NCBI GenBank assembly: GCA_013368315.1
Contig: JAACJM010000260.1
Span: forward strand, 50,422 to 114,421
Direction: 5' to 3'
DNA: 64,000 nucleotides
Source of the DNA: Tetrapyrgos nigripes
Taxonomy: Eukaryota; Basidiomycota; Agaricomycetes; Agaricales; Campanellaceae
Shown here: positions 11,195 through 22,008 of the stretch, piece after piece
Numbering within the stretch: the stretch's first letter is position 1
Layout: every line of letters starts with the position of its first letter
Made by a program: the position numbers and the translations under genes
Notes under the pieces: generated by a model
Told to the model about the DNA's origin: nothing
Database searches by the model: none
Seen by the model: the letters and a program-made list of their open reading frames with translations, nothing else

Positions 11195-11399
11195 AGCATA
11201 GCGATGTAGCGATGTAGCGACGTAGGGTTGAGAATGACATGGTGTCACACGGACCGGCGTTCTGCTTAGCCTTTTGATCGATCTGCAAGGCCCTCCATTG
11301 TAAGTGGCATCATCTAGCTTCACGTACAACTTCATTGCATACGCTTTCTTCGACACATTGGCTTTCTTGAAAGTCACTTTCTATACCGTCTTATATTCA

Positions 11400-12344
11400 A
11401 TGCCGAGATCGGTTCAAAAATCGACAGCCAAGAGAAACGTGGGCAGTATGCGTTGCTATTTCAGGTTGAGTACTAATTTGCATATCAAAGGAACTTGTAC
11501 GGAAGATCCTACTCGATTCACTCCGTGCAGCAGAAGTCCAAGAGATTCCCCAGAGAGACTCGCAACGTTCCAGGAACAGGGTCAGCTCGGGCCTGATCTT
11601 CAGCAAGCGTACCTGGATACCTCAGCGGATACTGCAGTGACTATGCAAGATTTACCCTGGAATAAGGCTTTGGTCTATGAACTTGCAACCAAAGCAATGG
11701 AAGTCGTCATCCAATCTGATGATCCATTGTTGGAGGACTTAGTCTCAATGACATACCCGGACTGGAAAAAACTTTTCGCCGAACGAATTTATAGGATACT
11801 CCTGGATGTCCAGCGCATAAAGGAACGTGGAACAGAGTCTGTTAGAAAGGGGTATCAGGCAAAAAAGGCTAGAAATGAGCGAAGGACGATTCGTGTGGAG
11901 GTAAGTCCACCTTTAAGCGAATAGTACACTAACTGAAGACGTCTGCAGAAGTTTGAAAGAAGGTTGATGCTGTGCGCCAACATGTTACAAATTTCACGCA
12001 AGCAACACGACAGAGACAGGATTGTGTATTGGACCAAAGCCTTAGGCTATGTCAACTCCTTGACCAAGGATGGTATGTCCGACGAAGAGAATGCTGTTGA
12101 AGGAGACAAGCAGGTAAGGATTGTACACGAGGTAGAATCTCGTGATCCCAGTGCCAGTCGTTTCTTTGAATACGTTGACAATCTTCGGGAGACAGAGTCT
12201 GCCGTCTTCCAGCGTTCTGGCTGTAAAAGGATGCAGCGTATCCAAGGGGCAGTCAGGACGGAAAACCCACCCTTACCCGAGCTTCCTCCAGTTATTTTGC
12301 AGATCCCAGGAGAAGCCGTGAAGCAAAATGAAACAGCTATATAG
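11400..12344 (+). CDS. Hypothetical charged protein, three exons
   Basis: Exon 1 (11400-11445) reads MPRSVQKSTAKRNVG. An intron (11446-11490) with a TACTAAT branch-like site leads to exon 2 (11491-11900), which carries DLQQAYLDTSADTAV and DWKKLFAERIYRILLDVQR. A second intron (11901-11948, GTAAGT to TGCAG) leads in phase to exon 3, with KFERRLMLCANMLQISRKQH and a C-terminus PPVILQIPGEAVKQNETAI. The protein is helical and highly charged with a basic N-terminus. Its family is not recognised. It starts about 200 bp from the minus-strand gene at 11194, so the two may share a promoter region. It could be transposon cargo or a host gene. Confidence 0.55.
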
Positions 12345-12650
12345 CACCAAGTAAGTTTCATCTGTAGAACTTGACTTGCTTTGACGCTGTTGCTGATTGG
12401 ACAATGGTCCAGCTTTCTGATTTGGATTGGCAGCTTCGTTGGGGTTGTGCTCCTTATTCTTTGGAACTTCATGTAAAATGTTGTTTATCATTTTCCTATG
12501 AGGAGTAAGCGCTCCAAATTTGAACCGTAATGTCAGAAGTCGCATTCCACCCACTCTCGGGACGTAAATAAAAGCGGAGTAGATTTAGTCACTTCCTGTT
12601 GACGAAACGTACAGCCAGGCGTCATCAATAACTTGTAGCGATAATTATTG
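12345..12650. other. Intergenic region between hypothetical gene and permease
   Basis: No gene is seen in about 300 bases. It separates the 3' ends of two convergent genes (11400 plus strand, permease minus strand), so it should hold both terminators. No transposon end was recognised. Confidence 0.35.
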
Positions 12651-13580
12651 TCACATACATAGAACTAGAGAGAATCCGAAGTAATCTCTAGCAAATGAGT
12701 CCTTGAGATCAGCAAACATAGCGAGAAAGATATCACTGGGTATAGACACAAAAAACCCAAACAACCAAGCGAGGTAGTAGGTAACCATCCATCCTTTAGA
12801 GGTTGTCTCGTTTTGGACTGCAGCGATGAATCTGGGCATGAGAGGCCAGACGCCGTTAACCCAAGCAATCACAGCGTGGAAGTTGATACCAGAGGTCCCT
12901 GGACATAGTGTTATAATTGGTCAAGGTGTTTTAGTATGGAGTCACTACGTACCAATGACTGAGACGAAGCCTCCTCCGTCGAATAACCACATAATCAGTG
13001 GCCATAAGACCAGCGGCAGGACTGAGGAACATGGCGAAGGAGCTGCAGGAGGAAGAGAAAAGGATTAAAACGAAACGATCCAAATAATATCATATCATCA
13101 ATTAACTATAGGCTCACCTGAGTACTGTGATAAACGTGTTGGCCGTCTGAAGATATACCAAATCAACCTGGTATCCCTTCCCACCTATCATGAACGACAC
13201 TCACGTTTACCAATTTCCAAGGGTTAATCGCAAGACCAACACACACAGCAGTGAGGAAGGCACCCTATGGTAGGAAACCAATCAGTCCAGACTCCAACAT
13301 GGAAGCACTGAGGAAAGATGGACTCCTTACCCGTCTAATGTTGATGTACTTGGGAAAAGGCCAGAAAAGTCAATCCCTCCAGAAACGCTGTTGCCAGAGA
13401 TACACTGAGAAATAACGAAAGCACACCCTGCAAAGAAGGCAGCTGCATGCGCGCTGTTGCCTCCATGGGTTTGAGCACGACTTGAAGGGAAACAGTGAAG
13501 CAGAGGGCCGATGATTGAGTGCCAGAAGTTGAGGGAAGAGAGGGGAGATATCTTCAAGGAGATCTGCTGAAGACAATACC
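12651..13580 (-). pseudogene. NCS1-family nucleobase permease, C-terminal half (arm R side)
   Basis: Exons in order read AAFFAGCAFVISQ, KYINIRR, GAFLTAVCVGLAINPWKL, TANTFITVLS, SFAMFLSPAAGLMATDY with VVIRRRRLRLSH, and finally SGINFHAVIAWVNGVWPLMP with a last hydrophobic segment ending GFSLVLCM. This is the typical C-terminal half of NCS1 proton-coupled nucleobase or allantoin permeases of the plasma membrane. Introns are short GT-AG. The N-terminal half, roughly 250-300 residues in the family, is not upstream. The last junction (around 12901) is out of frame by one base. Both facts suggest a broken gene. The exons from 12651 to 13186 have no counterpart in arm L. Confidence 0.75.
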
Positions 13581-13805
13581 GTCAAGAAAAGAGACTAGAT
13601 CAGACTGTGGGAGAGAAGAGCTGCTTGCAGTACTGAAGGGAAAACAAGAAAAGCTGCCAGCAACCGTCTAGAGAACCAAGGTAATCGTAGTTGATATAGC
13701 CAGACCGTTCCTCCCGTACCCCTAGATGCGTTCTCAAAGAAAATAAATTCGAATTTGCAGTGCAATTACAGACCATGACCGACATGATGTGGTACACTAC
13801 TCTAC

Positions 13806-14181
13806 TCAACGACCTCGAGTATATCTGACGCAAATGGGCTCCCTTCCGTGGCAAGTCTCGTAGTAGTTCTTGTATTTCGCCGCCATAGCGGCCAGCATCG
13901 CGCTAAACATGAGCCAGGTGAAAATGAATCCTGCCGTGAACCTCAGGAAGTCGGGGGTCTTCAAAACCAGGTAACCTGCAATTCGGCTGAAATTTAAGGA
14001 GTCAGTCGACGTTCTCGGGAGATAATAAAGGATGAGCACACCGGGTAATGACCTTAAGCTCCTCGCCGATATCCTTGAGGTCTTCCAAGGTAACCGTGCC
14101 TTTGGCGAAGGAGACCATACCAGCTAAGGCTAGTGGAGCAATGACAGCGAGTCGGAAGAAACTAATCACCATTTCTTTCAT
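13806..14181 (-). CDS. Small membrane protein, two exons, family unknown (arm R copy)
   Basis: Same two-exon layout as 2615-2990, with exon 1 hydrophobic and ending in LEDLKDIGEELKVV, and exon 2 reading LKTPDFLRFTAGFIFTW. Differences include MKEMVI for MKEIVI at the start and WLMFSAMLAAMAAKYK for WPVFSTMLAAMAVKYK in exon 2. The frames are intact. Both copies being open suggests recent duplication or some constraint. Confidence 0.5.
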
Positions 14182-14315
14182 CGTTCTCCGGAGCGAACTG
14201 GAATCAGGGATATAGAGAATACAGCTCTAGACGAAACTCATATTCTTTCACACATATTCATAAAGGAAACCAAGAAAGAAACTATGTGTAATGCAGGTAC
14301 TGTATCAGCTCTATC

Positions 14316-16105
14316 TTAGTACTCAGCCCCCATCGTGATACATTCAGGTGGAACACAGATAGAGCCATCATATACTACTGAAACTTCTTGACCCATGACT
14401 CCCTGGGCGGCCATCTTACCACCGTCAAAATGGACAGGAGGGGTAACGACAATCCAAGGAGCGACTACGTCCTGGCGAGATGTCCAAGCCACGGGTGCGG
14501 TGTCACCCTGCTGAACAAGGTTGTAAAGCCAAAGGGCAAGCCAATAGACGGTCTGAGTAGAGCAATCAGCTTAACGGTATGCATATCCAACGAAAATGGG
14601 CCTACCTCTGGGATAGGAGCCAGCAAGACCAGACCGATACAGAGAACTGCCATTCCTAGGACGGCGCAGGCAACATAAAATGCATGAAAAAACCACGGAA
14701 GCTTCATATGAAGCGTCCAGTCATCGTCGAGACAAATGACGGCGGCCTTTGGAACTTTGGGGGTGGGACGAAGCTTGAAAAATACCTTGACCTTGTTGGA
14801 CTCGGAAATCGTACTCCCAGCAATAGCAACAAAGTAATGCTTGCTGCTTGCGGAAGCCTGGTCCTGTTATCGGTGTATGTTTTATCGAAGAAAGGGCATC
14901 ACACGCACAGTTACAGTCTGAACCTTACGGCTGCTAAGAGGGAGACTTTGCACAAGTTTTCCTGAGTCTCTATCGTACAGCAAGGCGCACCCTGTTTCAG
15001 CGCCACCAAGGACGAGACGACCCTCTTCGATGAACTGAACCTGTCTAGGAAGGTGGCTTTGAGAGGTATTTCCACCAAACACCCTTAAAAGCTGACGGTT
15101 CTCGAGAGAAAACATCTCAAACGACTTGCCGGTCCACACAAGAAACGCATCTTGACGGTCATTGAAGCATACTTGACCCCTAATAAAGCAGATGTGAGTC
15201 AATCGGTACAATGGATAAACAGAGAAAATTAGACCGACAGAAATTCCCCAGCAACGATGTGTCTTCCTTTAGTTGCTCCGGTTTTCTGGTCCAGGATGCA
15301 GCTGGGAGAAGGTCAGCTTGCAGTCAAAAAAATGAACATCACATGCACATGTCACCGCTTTTCGCCTTAAAAACGAGCAGGTCCAACTTTGAAAGAAACT
15401 TGACGGTCACAGGTATAAAACTATCTTTGAGAGAGACTCTGAAGACCTCCGTCACCTCCTTGCTGGCTATGGAAACTGACCACACAGTCACTACTCTCGA
15501 GGAGAATGAAGCTGCAATCCGTCCGTGGTGATGATCTGGAACTATCCTTTCATAGACATCAAGGAACATAACTTGACCGTCCGGAGCTTGAGGTCGATCG
15601 CCGTCTCTTGATGCTTGAGCAGGAATCTTGATAAAAGTTTCGAAACACTGACAAGAATTATGATTAATGGACGGTCGGTAAAGTAAAGAAAGCAAATTGA
15701 CTTTCACGTACTTTGTGGTCAGTCCTCCATTCCCAAAGAACAACGTCTCCGTTCATGTTTCCTACAACGACGATATGACGACTGCCATTTTGGAATAACA
15801 GCCAGGCGGACGCTGTGAACAGGTTCTTTGGGTCTTGTGGATTGGTGGAAACATGTGGGATGGTGACCTCGCCTCCTGGAGGGGAACTCGACATTTTGTA
15901 CATGGCGATGCCGTGTAGACCTGTATGACAGAATGGGATCAGTGTGTATCGACAATTTTGATGAAAGAAACATACCAACAACAGCTAGAAATCTAGCATC
16001 CAATGAGAAAGATAGAGAAAGGATCGCGTCTCGATGCCCGGCCAGGGTGATGAATTCTCTATAACGGTCTTGACGAGTCCAAATACGGCTCAGTAAGGCT
16101 CCCAT
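14316..16105 (-). CDS. WD40-repeat-like protein with C-terminal membrane segments (arm R copy)
   Basis: Mirror copy of 677-2480, with the same start (MGALLSRIWTRQDRYREF) and end (CITMGAEY). The first intron is 14 bp shorter than in arm L. Visible substitutions include A-to-T and S-to-L scale changes, such as LSLRETLK against LSSRETLK on the opposite strand. All exons stay open, so both copies could be functional. Assignment rests on the GHRDAILSLSFS and NMNGDVVLWEWR blades and the hydrophobic segment CAVLGMAVLCIGLVLLAP. Confidence 0.75.
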
Positions 16106-16442
16106 GATGTTTCTGAGGAAAGAGGGTTGTAAAGCTAGTCATAGAAGAGTATTCTTATAGTAGTCAAGGACAAAGCAACACTCAGATCACGTCAGACTCA
16201 CAACATGTGCTTGGTCGGGATTTGCCCGAAGTTGAGAACTCACTAGCCTCGTCGACCCTACACTTTAGTCGAGCCTAGGGAATCACAGGACGTCGTCGCT
16301 ACAAGTAAAGATATTCATTGCAGAGGTAATCATGAAAGTGAAAATCATTAGAAAAGAAAAACCAAACTACAATCACGTATGAGTCCTACAAATTTACGAA
16401 TCACGATACAGAATGAAGAGGTGAAAGATGTACAAGATAGGG

Positions 16443-17416
16443 TTATAGACTATGAGGCCAGTTAAAGGTACTTCGAGAGGGAATGCTAAGGTCGTTGTTA
16501 CCAGCATAGATGTCAATTAAATACTGCATTGAGTAGCAAACTACGGGAGGAGCACGAAGAGGATCTCGACACACTGCACATTTCACCTTGTACCACTTTA
16601 AGTCCTTGTCCTTGAGCATCTGGTTCTGGGTATGCCCAATGAGGCAATCGCCGCAAGTAATATGTCCACACGAGGTGCTGAATCCAACCATTCAGTAATA
16701 TCATAGGAGCAGCTCGATTTGGACTTACGTGCAAGGCTGCCAGCATAAGTCGAGGCAGATAGGGCAAGTGTAATGCTGGAGTTGTTGCAAGCGCATGTTT
16801 TCGAATTTTCTTTCGAGTTTCTGAACAGAGGGTTATTTTGTAGTCATTCATGAGTCATGACCTCAAGTACCTCGATTCGGTTTTGCAACTCGGCTCTGGT
16901 CAATTGCTTACCGGAAGAGCCTTCAGGTTTCTGAAGATGTGATCATGATGGAGTCAGACTGAAAGAATGATTTGAACCAAGAACAAATGTACCATGGCAG
17001 ATGAATTATTGCTCGAGTTTGAGTTCACGTCAGCGATAGAAGGTTGAGCGGTCAAACGCGACGCCTTCGCAACTGGTGCTTGAGTCCTAGGTTTGACAGT
17101 CTGGGTGAGGTACATCAGGTTAAGAAGGTTATTTGAGCTTAGAGCGACTCACTGGGACCGATGCATCCTTTCTCGAGGTCGGATAGGTGCCAGATACAGG
17201 TTGAGTGCTAACACGGGATGCCTTTGCGAGTGATGACAGCGTAGGTCTGGATTGCACAGCCGTCATGCCTTGGATGGCGTTCATACGTGCCATACGAATG
17301 GAAGCCGTCCGATGTCGTTTCGAATAAGTGATAGTCTTCTTATAGTTCTGAGTCTGAGCAGATAGCCAGGAATCTGCTCGTGTATCAGAAGAAGCGGGAG
17401 AGGGAACATGGGACAT
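16443..17416 (-). CDS. RING-finger protein with short coiled coil, complete copy
   Basis: A five-exon model on the minus strand. Exon 1 (17416-17153) starts MSHVPSPASSDTRADSW and is Ser/Thr/Pro-rich. Exon 2 is 17100-16993. Exon 3 (16930-16871) has KQLTRAELQNRIE. Exon 4 (16820-16729) has KLERKFENMRLQQLQ leading into HYTCPICLDLCWQPCT. Exon 5 (16677-16443) has TSCGHITCGDCL and CAVCRDP. All junctions are GT-AG and keep the frame. The helix before a C-terminal C3HC4 RING is an E3-ligase-like layout. An alternative upstream ATG in another frame (17539 region) exists but needs an extra intron. The open frame before 17416 has only a GTG. Confidence 0.8.
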
Positions 17417-18274
17417 TCTTGGAAGGGAAGTCGATAGGTAGGGTAAGCGGAGGTGCGGCGCTGGGATATATGGGCTTCCCACCGAAATGCGGGTGGCTCA
17501 ATGACCCTTTGACATCTTTTGTAGAGCCACTAAATGCCATCGTCGAGAGGCAATATCTCCGTAATCAGATGAATAATGGGACTGAGACATTCTGAGATGA
17601 CCGGAGAAGACCCTGTCGTAGCCAAATGCGAGAGAAATTGGTTTCCAGACCAGAACAGAGTGTGGAAGACGAAGTGTTATGTGAAGGGCTGTGTACTAGT
17701 GATTGCCAGAGTCCGACATCATCGTGAAGGAACGATTACACACGTGCGTCATGACGGAGACGAACGGGTCAGGAAGGATTGAGCAAGAGGGTTTCATGGA
17801 AATATAATCCGAAATTGCAGACCTCAATAGTCAGCCTGTCAGTAAATGGAGTGATTGGCGTGACAAGAGTAACTCACAAGAGGAAGAAGACGTCGTGGAT
17901 ACTGCAAATATGGAGTGCTAGAAGAAAAGCCAATGGCAGGCTTTGCATTCTGGCGACGACCCTAAAATTTGTCAATCAGGCGGAGTATCCAACGATGGTG
18001 GTGCAGGTCTTGAAGACACTGTGAATGTACATATAGCCGGTAGGAAGATAGAGTTGCTTAAAACATGGGAAAGAGAGGTATCCACCTGAGATGAATGCTT
18101 GGCTGGGCAAAGCTCGAAAGTCGCCAACAGCAATGAACTAGGCCCAACCGAAATCCCTAGTCCACTATTATGGGCACATACATCTATGCCATCACCACCT
18201 CTTCTCCCTGTAGTGTCCTTGTTGTTGGCCGAAGTTGATTCTTAATGATGACTTCATGCACTGGACAAAATCCG
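17417..18274. other. Region upstream of the RING gene, no clear gene
   Basis: This holds the probable promoter of the minus-strand RING gene. Short open frames exist on both strands, for example one reading MAFSGSTKDVKGSLSHPHF on the minus strand just above the RING start. None has homology I recognise. The rest shows no repeat or RNA structure that I could support. Confidence 0.3.
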
Positions 18275-21200
18275 GCGGGTCTATCGGTGGGGACATGATC
18301 AGCAACAAAAAAAATCCGAAGGTTTATGGTCGCCTAACGGCTCTCACTGGACGATAGTGGTTCGTTTGTTATGATGGACTGGAAAAAGGTGCCGCAGATC
18401 CAAGGTTGGCTGGAGAGCACTGTTGGATACTGCGAGTAGACATATCGTTCAGGAGAGAAGTAATGTGGCTGTGTTACGCAACTAGTTCTTCAAATCTCAG
18501 GCCTCAGGCTCAGTCGGGTGGGTGGGCTCAAAGACGCGTACAACGCCCTTAACAGCTTCATGAGTCAGCTCATGACTGGTTCCATTCCTCAATGAGGTAT
18601 TAACTAGACAAAACTATCGATTTATACTGCTGCAGACCTTGTATGTGACCGTTCTAAGAAGACCTTTCCATCCACAATGACTTCATCCTTCAAGAGCCTG
18701 AATCCTCCCCTCAGCCTCCATCAACTGGGTTTTCAGCATCATGATTTTGGTTTGCTCTAAGCTGCTCTGATCTTCGAATTTCCGGAGCGCCTTTTCATTC
18801 TCCTTCACACGAGCCTTCTCCCCTTCCAAACGAGCTCTCTCCTCTTCCACACAAGCCAACTGCCCTTGCACACGAGCCAACTCCCCTTCCAGGTGAGCCT
18901 TGTTCTCTATGAGAACAACAAGGTTTTCTTGAACTTTACTGTTGGTAAGTTGGCTGTCTTTGAGTGCGCATTCGAGTCTCTGGATGGTGTCTTGCTGCTC
19001 GTCGATGAGGGTTTTGTCAGCCTGCGTGGAATCTTCAACGTCTTCGACTTGGTACTTGATCTACAGTAAGAGATGAGCATGCTTGCCATAGACCCATACT
19101 GGAGGTACTCACAGCCTTCATTGCGAGCGCTAGTTTGGCTTGTGCTTGGTTCACCACAGTGGATGCATTGAGCAAAGCCTAAGGATGCGGGAAAAGGGAC
19201 TCAATTGTATGGCTTGAATTGGATTGTAAAGTATGACTTACCGTCTCCACCTCGTCAAGGCACTCGGAATCTTCCAAAGCAACGCTCAAAGAATGAATGA
19301 GATCCAAGAGTTTGCATCGTTGCTCAAGGTCTTCTGCGGTAAGGGAGGGACAAGCCTCGTAGATGCTGGATTACAAGTAGCATCAATCATGGGTTAGAAC
19401 CGTACCAGAGCAACAAGATAATACACACAATTTTCGAAATTTGCCGCTTATGTATACGTCGTCCTTGTCCATCATGTCAGGATGTTTGGCAGAGGTAGTC
19501 TTAATGTAATCATCCTTGATAGCCTCGAGGATTGCAGCCTCCACCTTGATCTTGTAGCTGGCGCGAAGCTTGACCGCGAGCACATCTGCAAGCATGGCTA
19601 CCGTTGTTTTGACCTTGCCGACAGTGATGTACGGAGTATCCAGGTGCTTGATAAAAGCAAGGAGAGTAACTGTAGACGTGCACATGTCAGCAATGAAAGA
19701 ACAAAGAAGTGTGGTCAAGATCCCTTACGAGTCTTAGCACTCATTGCTCTTGGATAAGGCGAGGAGCCGTGGAGGCGATGAGTAGCAGTCAAGGCTCTAG
19801 ACATGGCACGATAAAAGTTGAGTTGAGAGACGCGATGAAAGTGCAGTGGAGAAGTTCTTTGAGTGGAACGACGATAGATATACTGTAAAAGGGACAAAGG
19901 ACGAAGACGAATTAGACAAACTGGGATTTTCGGCTACTTAAAACCATGCGCTTTGGAGTGAAAGCGAGAATATCAGAGGGAGTCTCTTCTGTAGATTGTA
20001 GACTGTAGAGATTACGCCGCTGGGAGTAGATGGTCTCATGAGCCGCATGATATAGCGCGTTTTTCGAGGGACATCGACAAGAAACGCGTCAATCAGGTGA
20101 TGCGACCGTAGAAATTGGCCTAGTTTAAGGTTTTTCAATTACATTCTTTCTACAGTCAATTGGTGCGCCTGCAGACCCGACCTTGGGGCAGCAGAACATT
20201 CCGCAGACACGTCTTTGACCCATCACTAATTTAATAATAAAGGCTGAGGAGCGACGTCGATGCAATAGAACAGTCGAGCTGACCTTGAGCTTCGGAATCG
20301 TCCCCTGCATATCATTCTGACCCTTCAAGGAATTACCGAACGCCAGACGTTGACCTGCCTTTGCCTTTTGCTTCTTCCTTCCTTTTCCTTTGACCGGGGA
20401 TGCTGATTCGAGCACCATATGCGGGCATGGTATAACAAAGCCTGCAAGATGGTTCTCAGAAGATCCATGGACACGTGAAGAGCACCATTGGATGCTAATA
20501 AGAGCCATCATGGTTTGCAGTGGGTTTGGGTGTGGGTTTGTCGGAAGAGGATCTGACGACCATGACTGGAAAAACTTAAGACAAAAATCACGGAGACAGA
20601 GGAGATGAAAACGTACCGGTAGACATAGACGATGGGCTGTAAAGAACAAGATGGCATTGAAAAGGAGAGAAGATGCATGCGGCGGGCCCTATGATCAGGA
20701 ACGAAACCCAGAAGATCCAAGGCCTCTTAAAGAGCACCATAGGATACTATAAGGGCTTGATATAGGAAATAATCCGAAAAGATGGCTTCTGAAAATCCCT
20801 GGACACCGGTAGATCACCAGCGGACACCGATAGTGATGCTGGTTTAAAGGCAGCATCATGAAAACAATACCTGTAGAGATATAAGATATGAGAGAAGGTA
20901 ACTATGTGAATAAGAGCAAACCTACGAGTCACCATGCACTTATAACGTGTGGAAGGAAAGAATCGGAAATGAAGGAGGGGAAGAAATCCGGAGGGCCTAT
21001 CGGTGGGGTTGTGAGCAGGAACAGAAGGCTCAAAGATCCAAGGCCGCTTGAAAGGCACCATAGGATGGTAATGGTGTTTTATATATTGCTGAGCATTGTA
21101 TCAGAGGGCTCGAAGATCCAGGGCCGCCTGTACAGCACCATTGGATGCGACGAGTGAGGACTGTCGAGAATCATCAGTGAAGTCATGCTTGGAAAAGCTA

Positions 21201-21390
21201 AAGTACTTACCTTTGGCGTGAGCACGGTCTTCATCAGTAACAAATCGGGACTGCCGTCATAAAGCTCTTTTCCACTGAGCGGGATACTCTGCCGGGTCAG
21301 ATGGACATCAAAGGGGTCGCATAGTGCCTGCGCTGACAATATCGTACTGAAGACAAAAGTTAAACTGGATGCGACGAGTGATGACGGTTT
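18275..21390 (-). repeat. Dispersed family of short decayed gene-like modules
   Basis: Five or six diverged copies of one block occur near 18391, 20462, 20706, 21031, 21116 and partly 21367. On the plus strand each resembles AGATCCAAGGCCGCTTGAAA followed by GGCACCATAGGATG. On the minus strand one frame reads like SNGAVQAALDLRAL, and another like MVPFKRPWIFEPS. Some copies are preceded by AAATCCGGNGGGCCTATCGG-like words (18283, 20980). In the copy at 21211-21160 a GTAAGT...GACAG intron precedes the block, so these look like exons of a small multicopy gene. Most copies carry stops. The coiled-coil gene at 18683-19804 lies inside the stretch. Confidence 0.5.
18683..19804 (-). CDS. Coiled-coil protein, five exons
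   Basis: Exons at 19804-19729, 19669-19429, 19365-19242, 19178-19113 and 19060-18683 join in phase at GT-AG sites, giving about 294 residues. The start MSRALTATHRLHG could be a short targeting peptide; an alternative start is MSAKT at 19744. The first part (ITVGKVKTTVAMLADVLAVK) is helical. The last exon is a strong coiled coil (LACVEEERARLEGEKARVKE) rich in Glu, Lys, Arg and Leu. The DNA of that exon has short internal repeats of the type GCTCGTGTG-GAAGGGGAG, so part of the coil grew by duplication. No family is recognised; a structural or tethering role is only inferred. Confidence 0.7.
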
Positions 21391-21672
21391 CGGAGAAGAC
21401 GTTGATGTGGCTGTGTAGCGCGTTTTCGTCACCAAACTTCCCAATGCTCCGAAAGCACGCTCGCGTACTGATACGAGTCCGTATCGTATTATGTACACTT
21501 ATGATTGGCTATGTTCAGCCTCTTTGGACACTACCAGAGCAACAGCTGTGAAGGAGACGAACATTGGATAGTACTCTTCAAGCAAGGACCGTATTTAGGC
21601 GCGTCGATTTAGCATGTTCATTCTGGTTTCGTGAGACAGTACAAATATACGTGTATGCTTGTATATATGTAT

Positions 21673-21856
21673 ACAACAAAGGATACAATATTACAGAAAG
21701 CGAAGACAACGAGTAGTGAAGACAAGAAGGGATACAATATTACAGAAAGCGAAGACAACGAGTAGCGAAGACAAGAAGGGATACAATATTACACGAAGAC
21801 ACCGAGTAGCGAAGACAAGAAGGGATACAATAATACACAAAGCGAAGACAACAAGT
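21673..21856 (+). repeat. Tandem repeat, unit about 54 bp
   Basis: About three and a half copies of a unit with GATACAATATTACAGAAAGC, then GAAGACAACGAGTAG and GAAGACAAGAAGG. The third copy lacks part of the AGAAAGC block. It lies between decayed modules and the multi-exon region at 22009 and has no coding sense. Confidence 0.85.
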
Positions 21857-22008
21857 TACACAATACAAAACAGGCGGTGTACACTTCGATGTGGTGTGAG
21901 ATGCGATTATGGGACATCGGGACATCGGGGGTGGGCTCACCAAATTTATCAGTTCAAGGTGGCGTGAACGATTGTGGCGAACGCACGATTCAAGGAGGTG
22001 TGAGACAG

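Larger units (their letters stand above)
13187..16799. repeat. Right arm of large inverted duplication (arm R)
   Basis: Reverse complement of 1-3609, carrying the same gene order on the minus strand. Unlike arm L, the gene content continues naturally past both edges: the RING gene continues upstream to 17416 and the permease continues downstream to 12651. This makes arm R the likelier parent copy. Reading frames agree with arm L. One coding change is GGA here versus GAA in arm L in the permease exon (near 13465, arm L near 3332). Confidence 0.95.
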
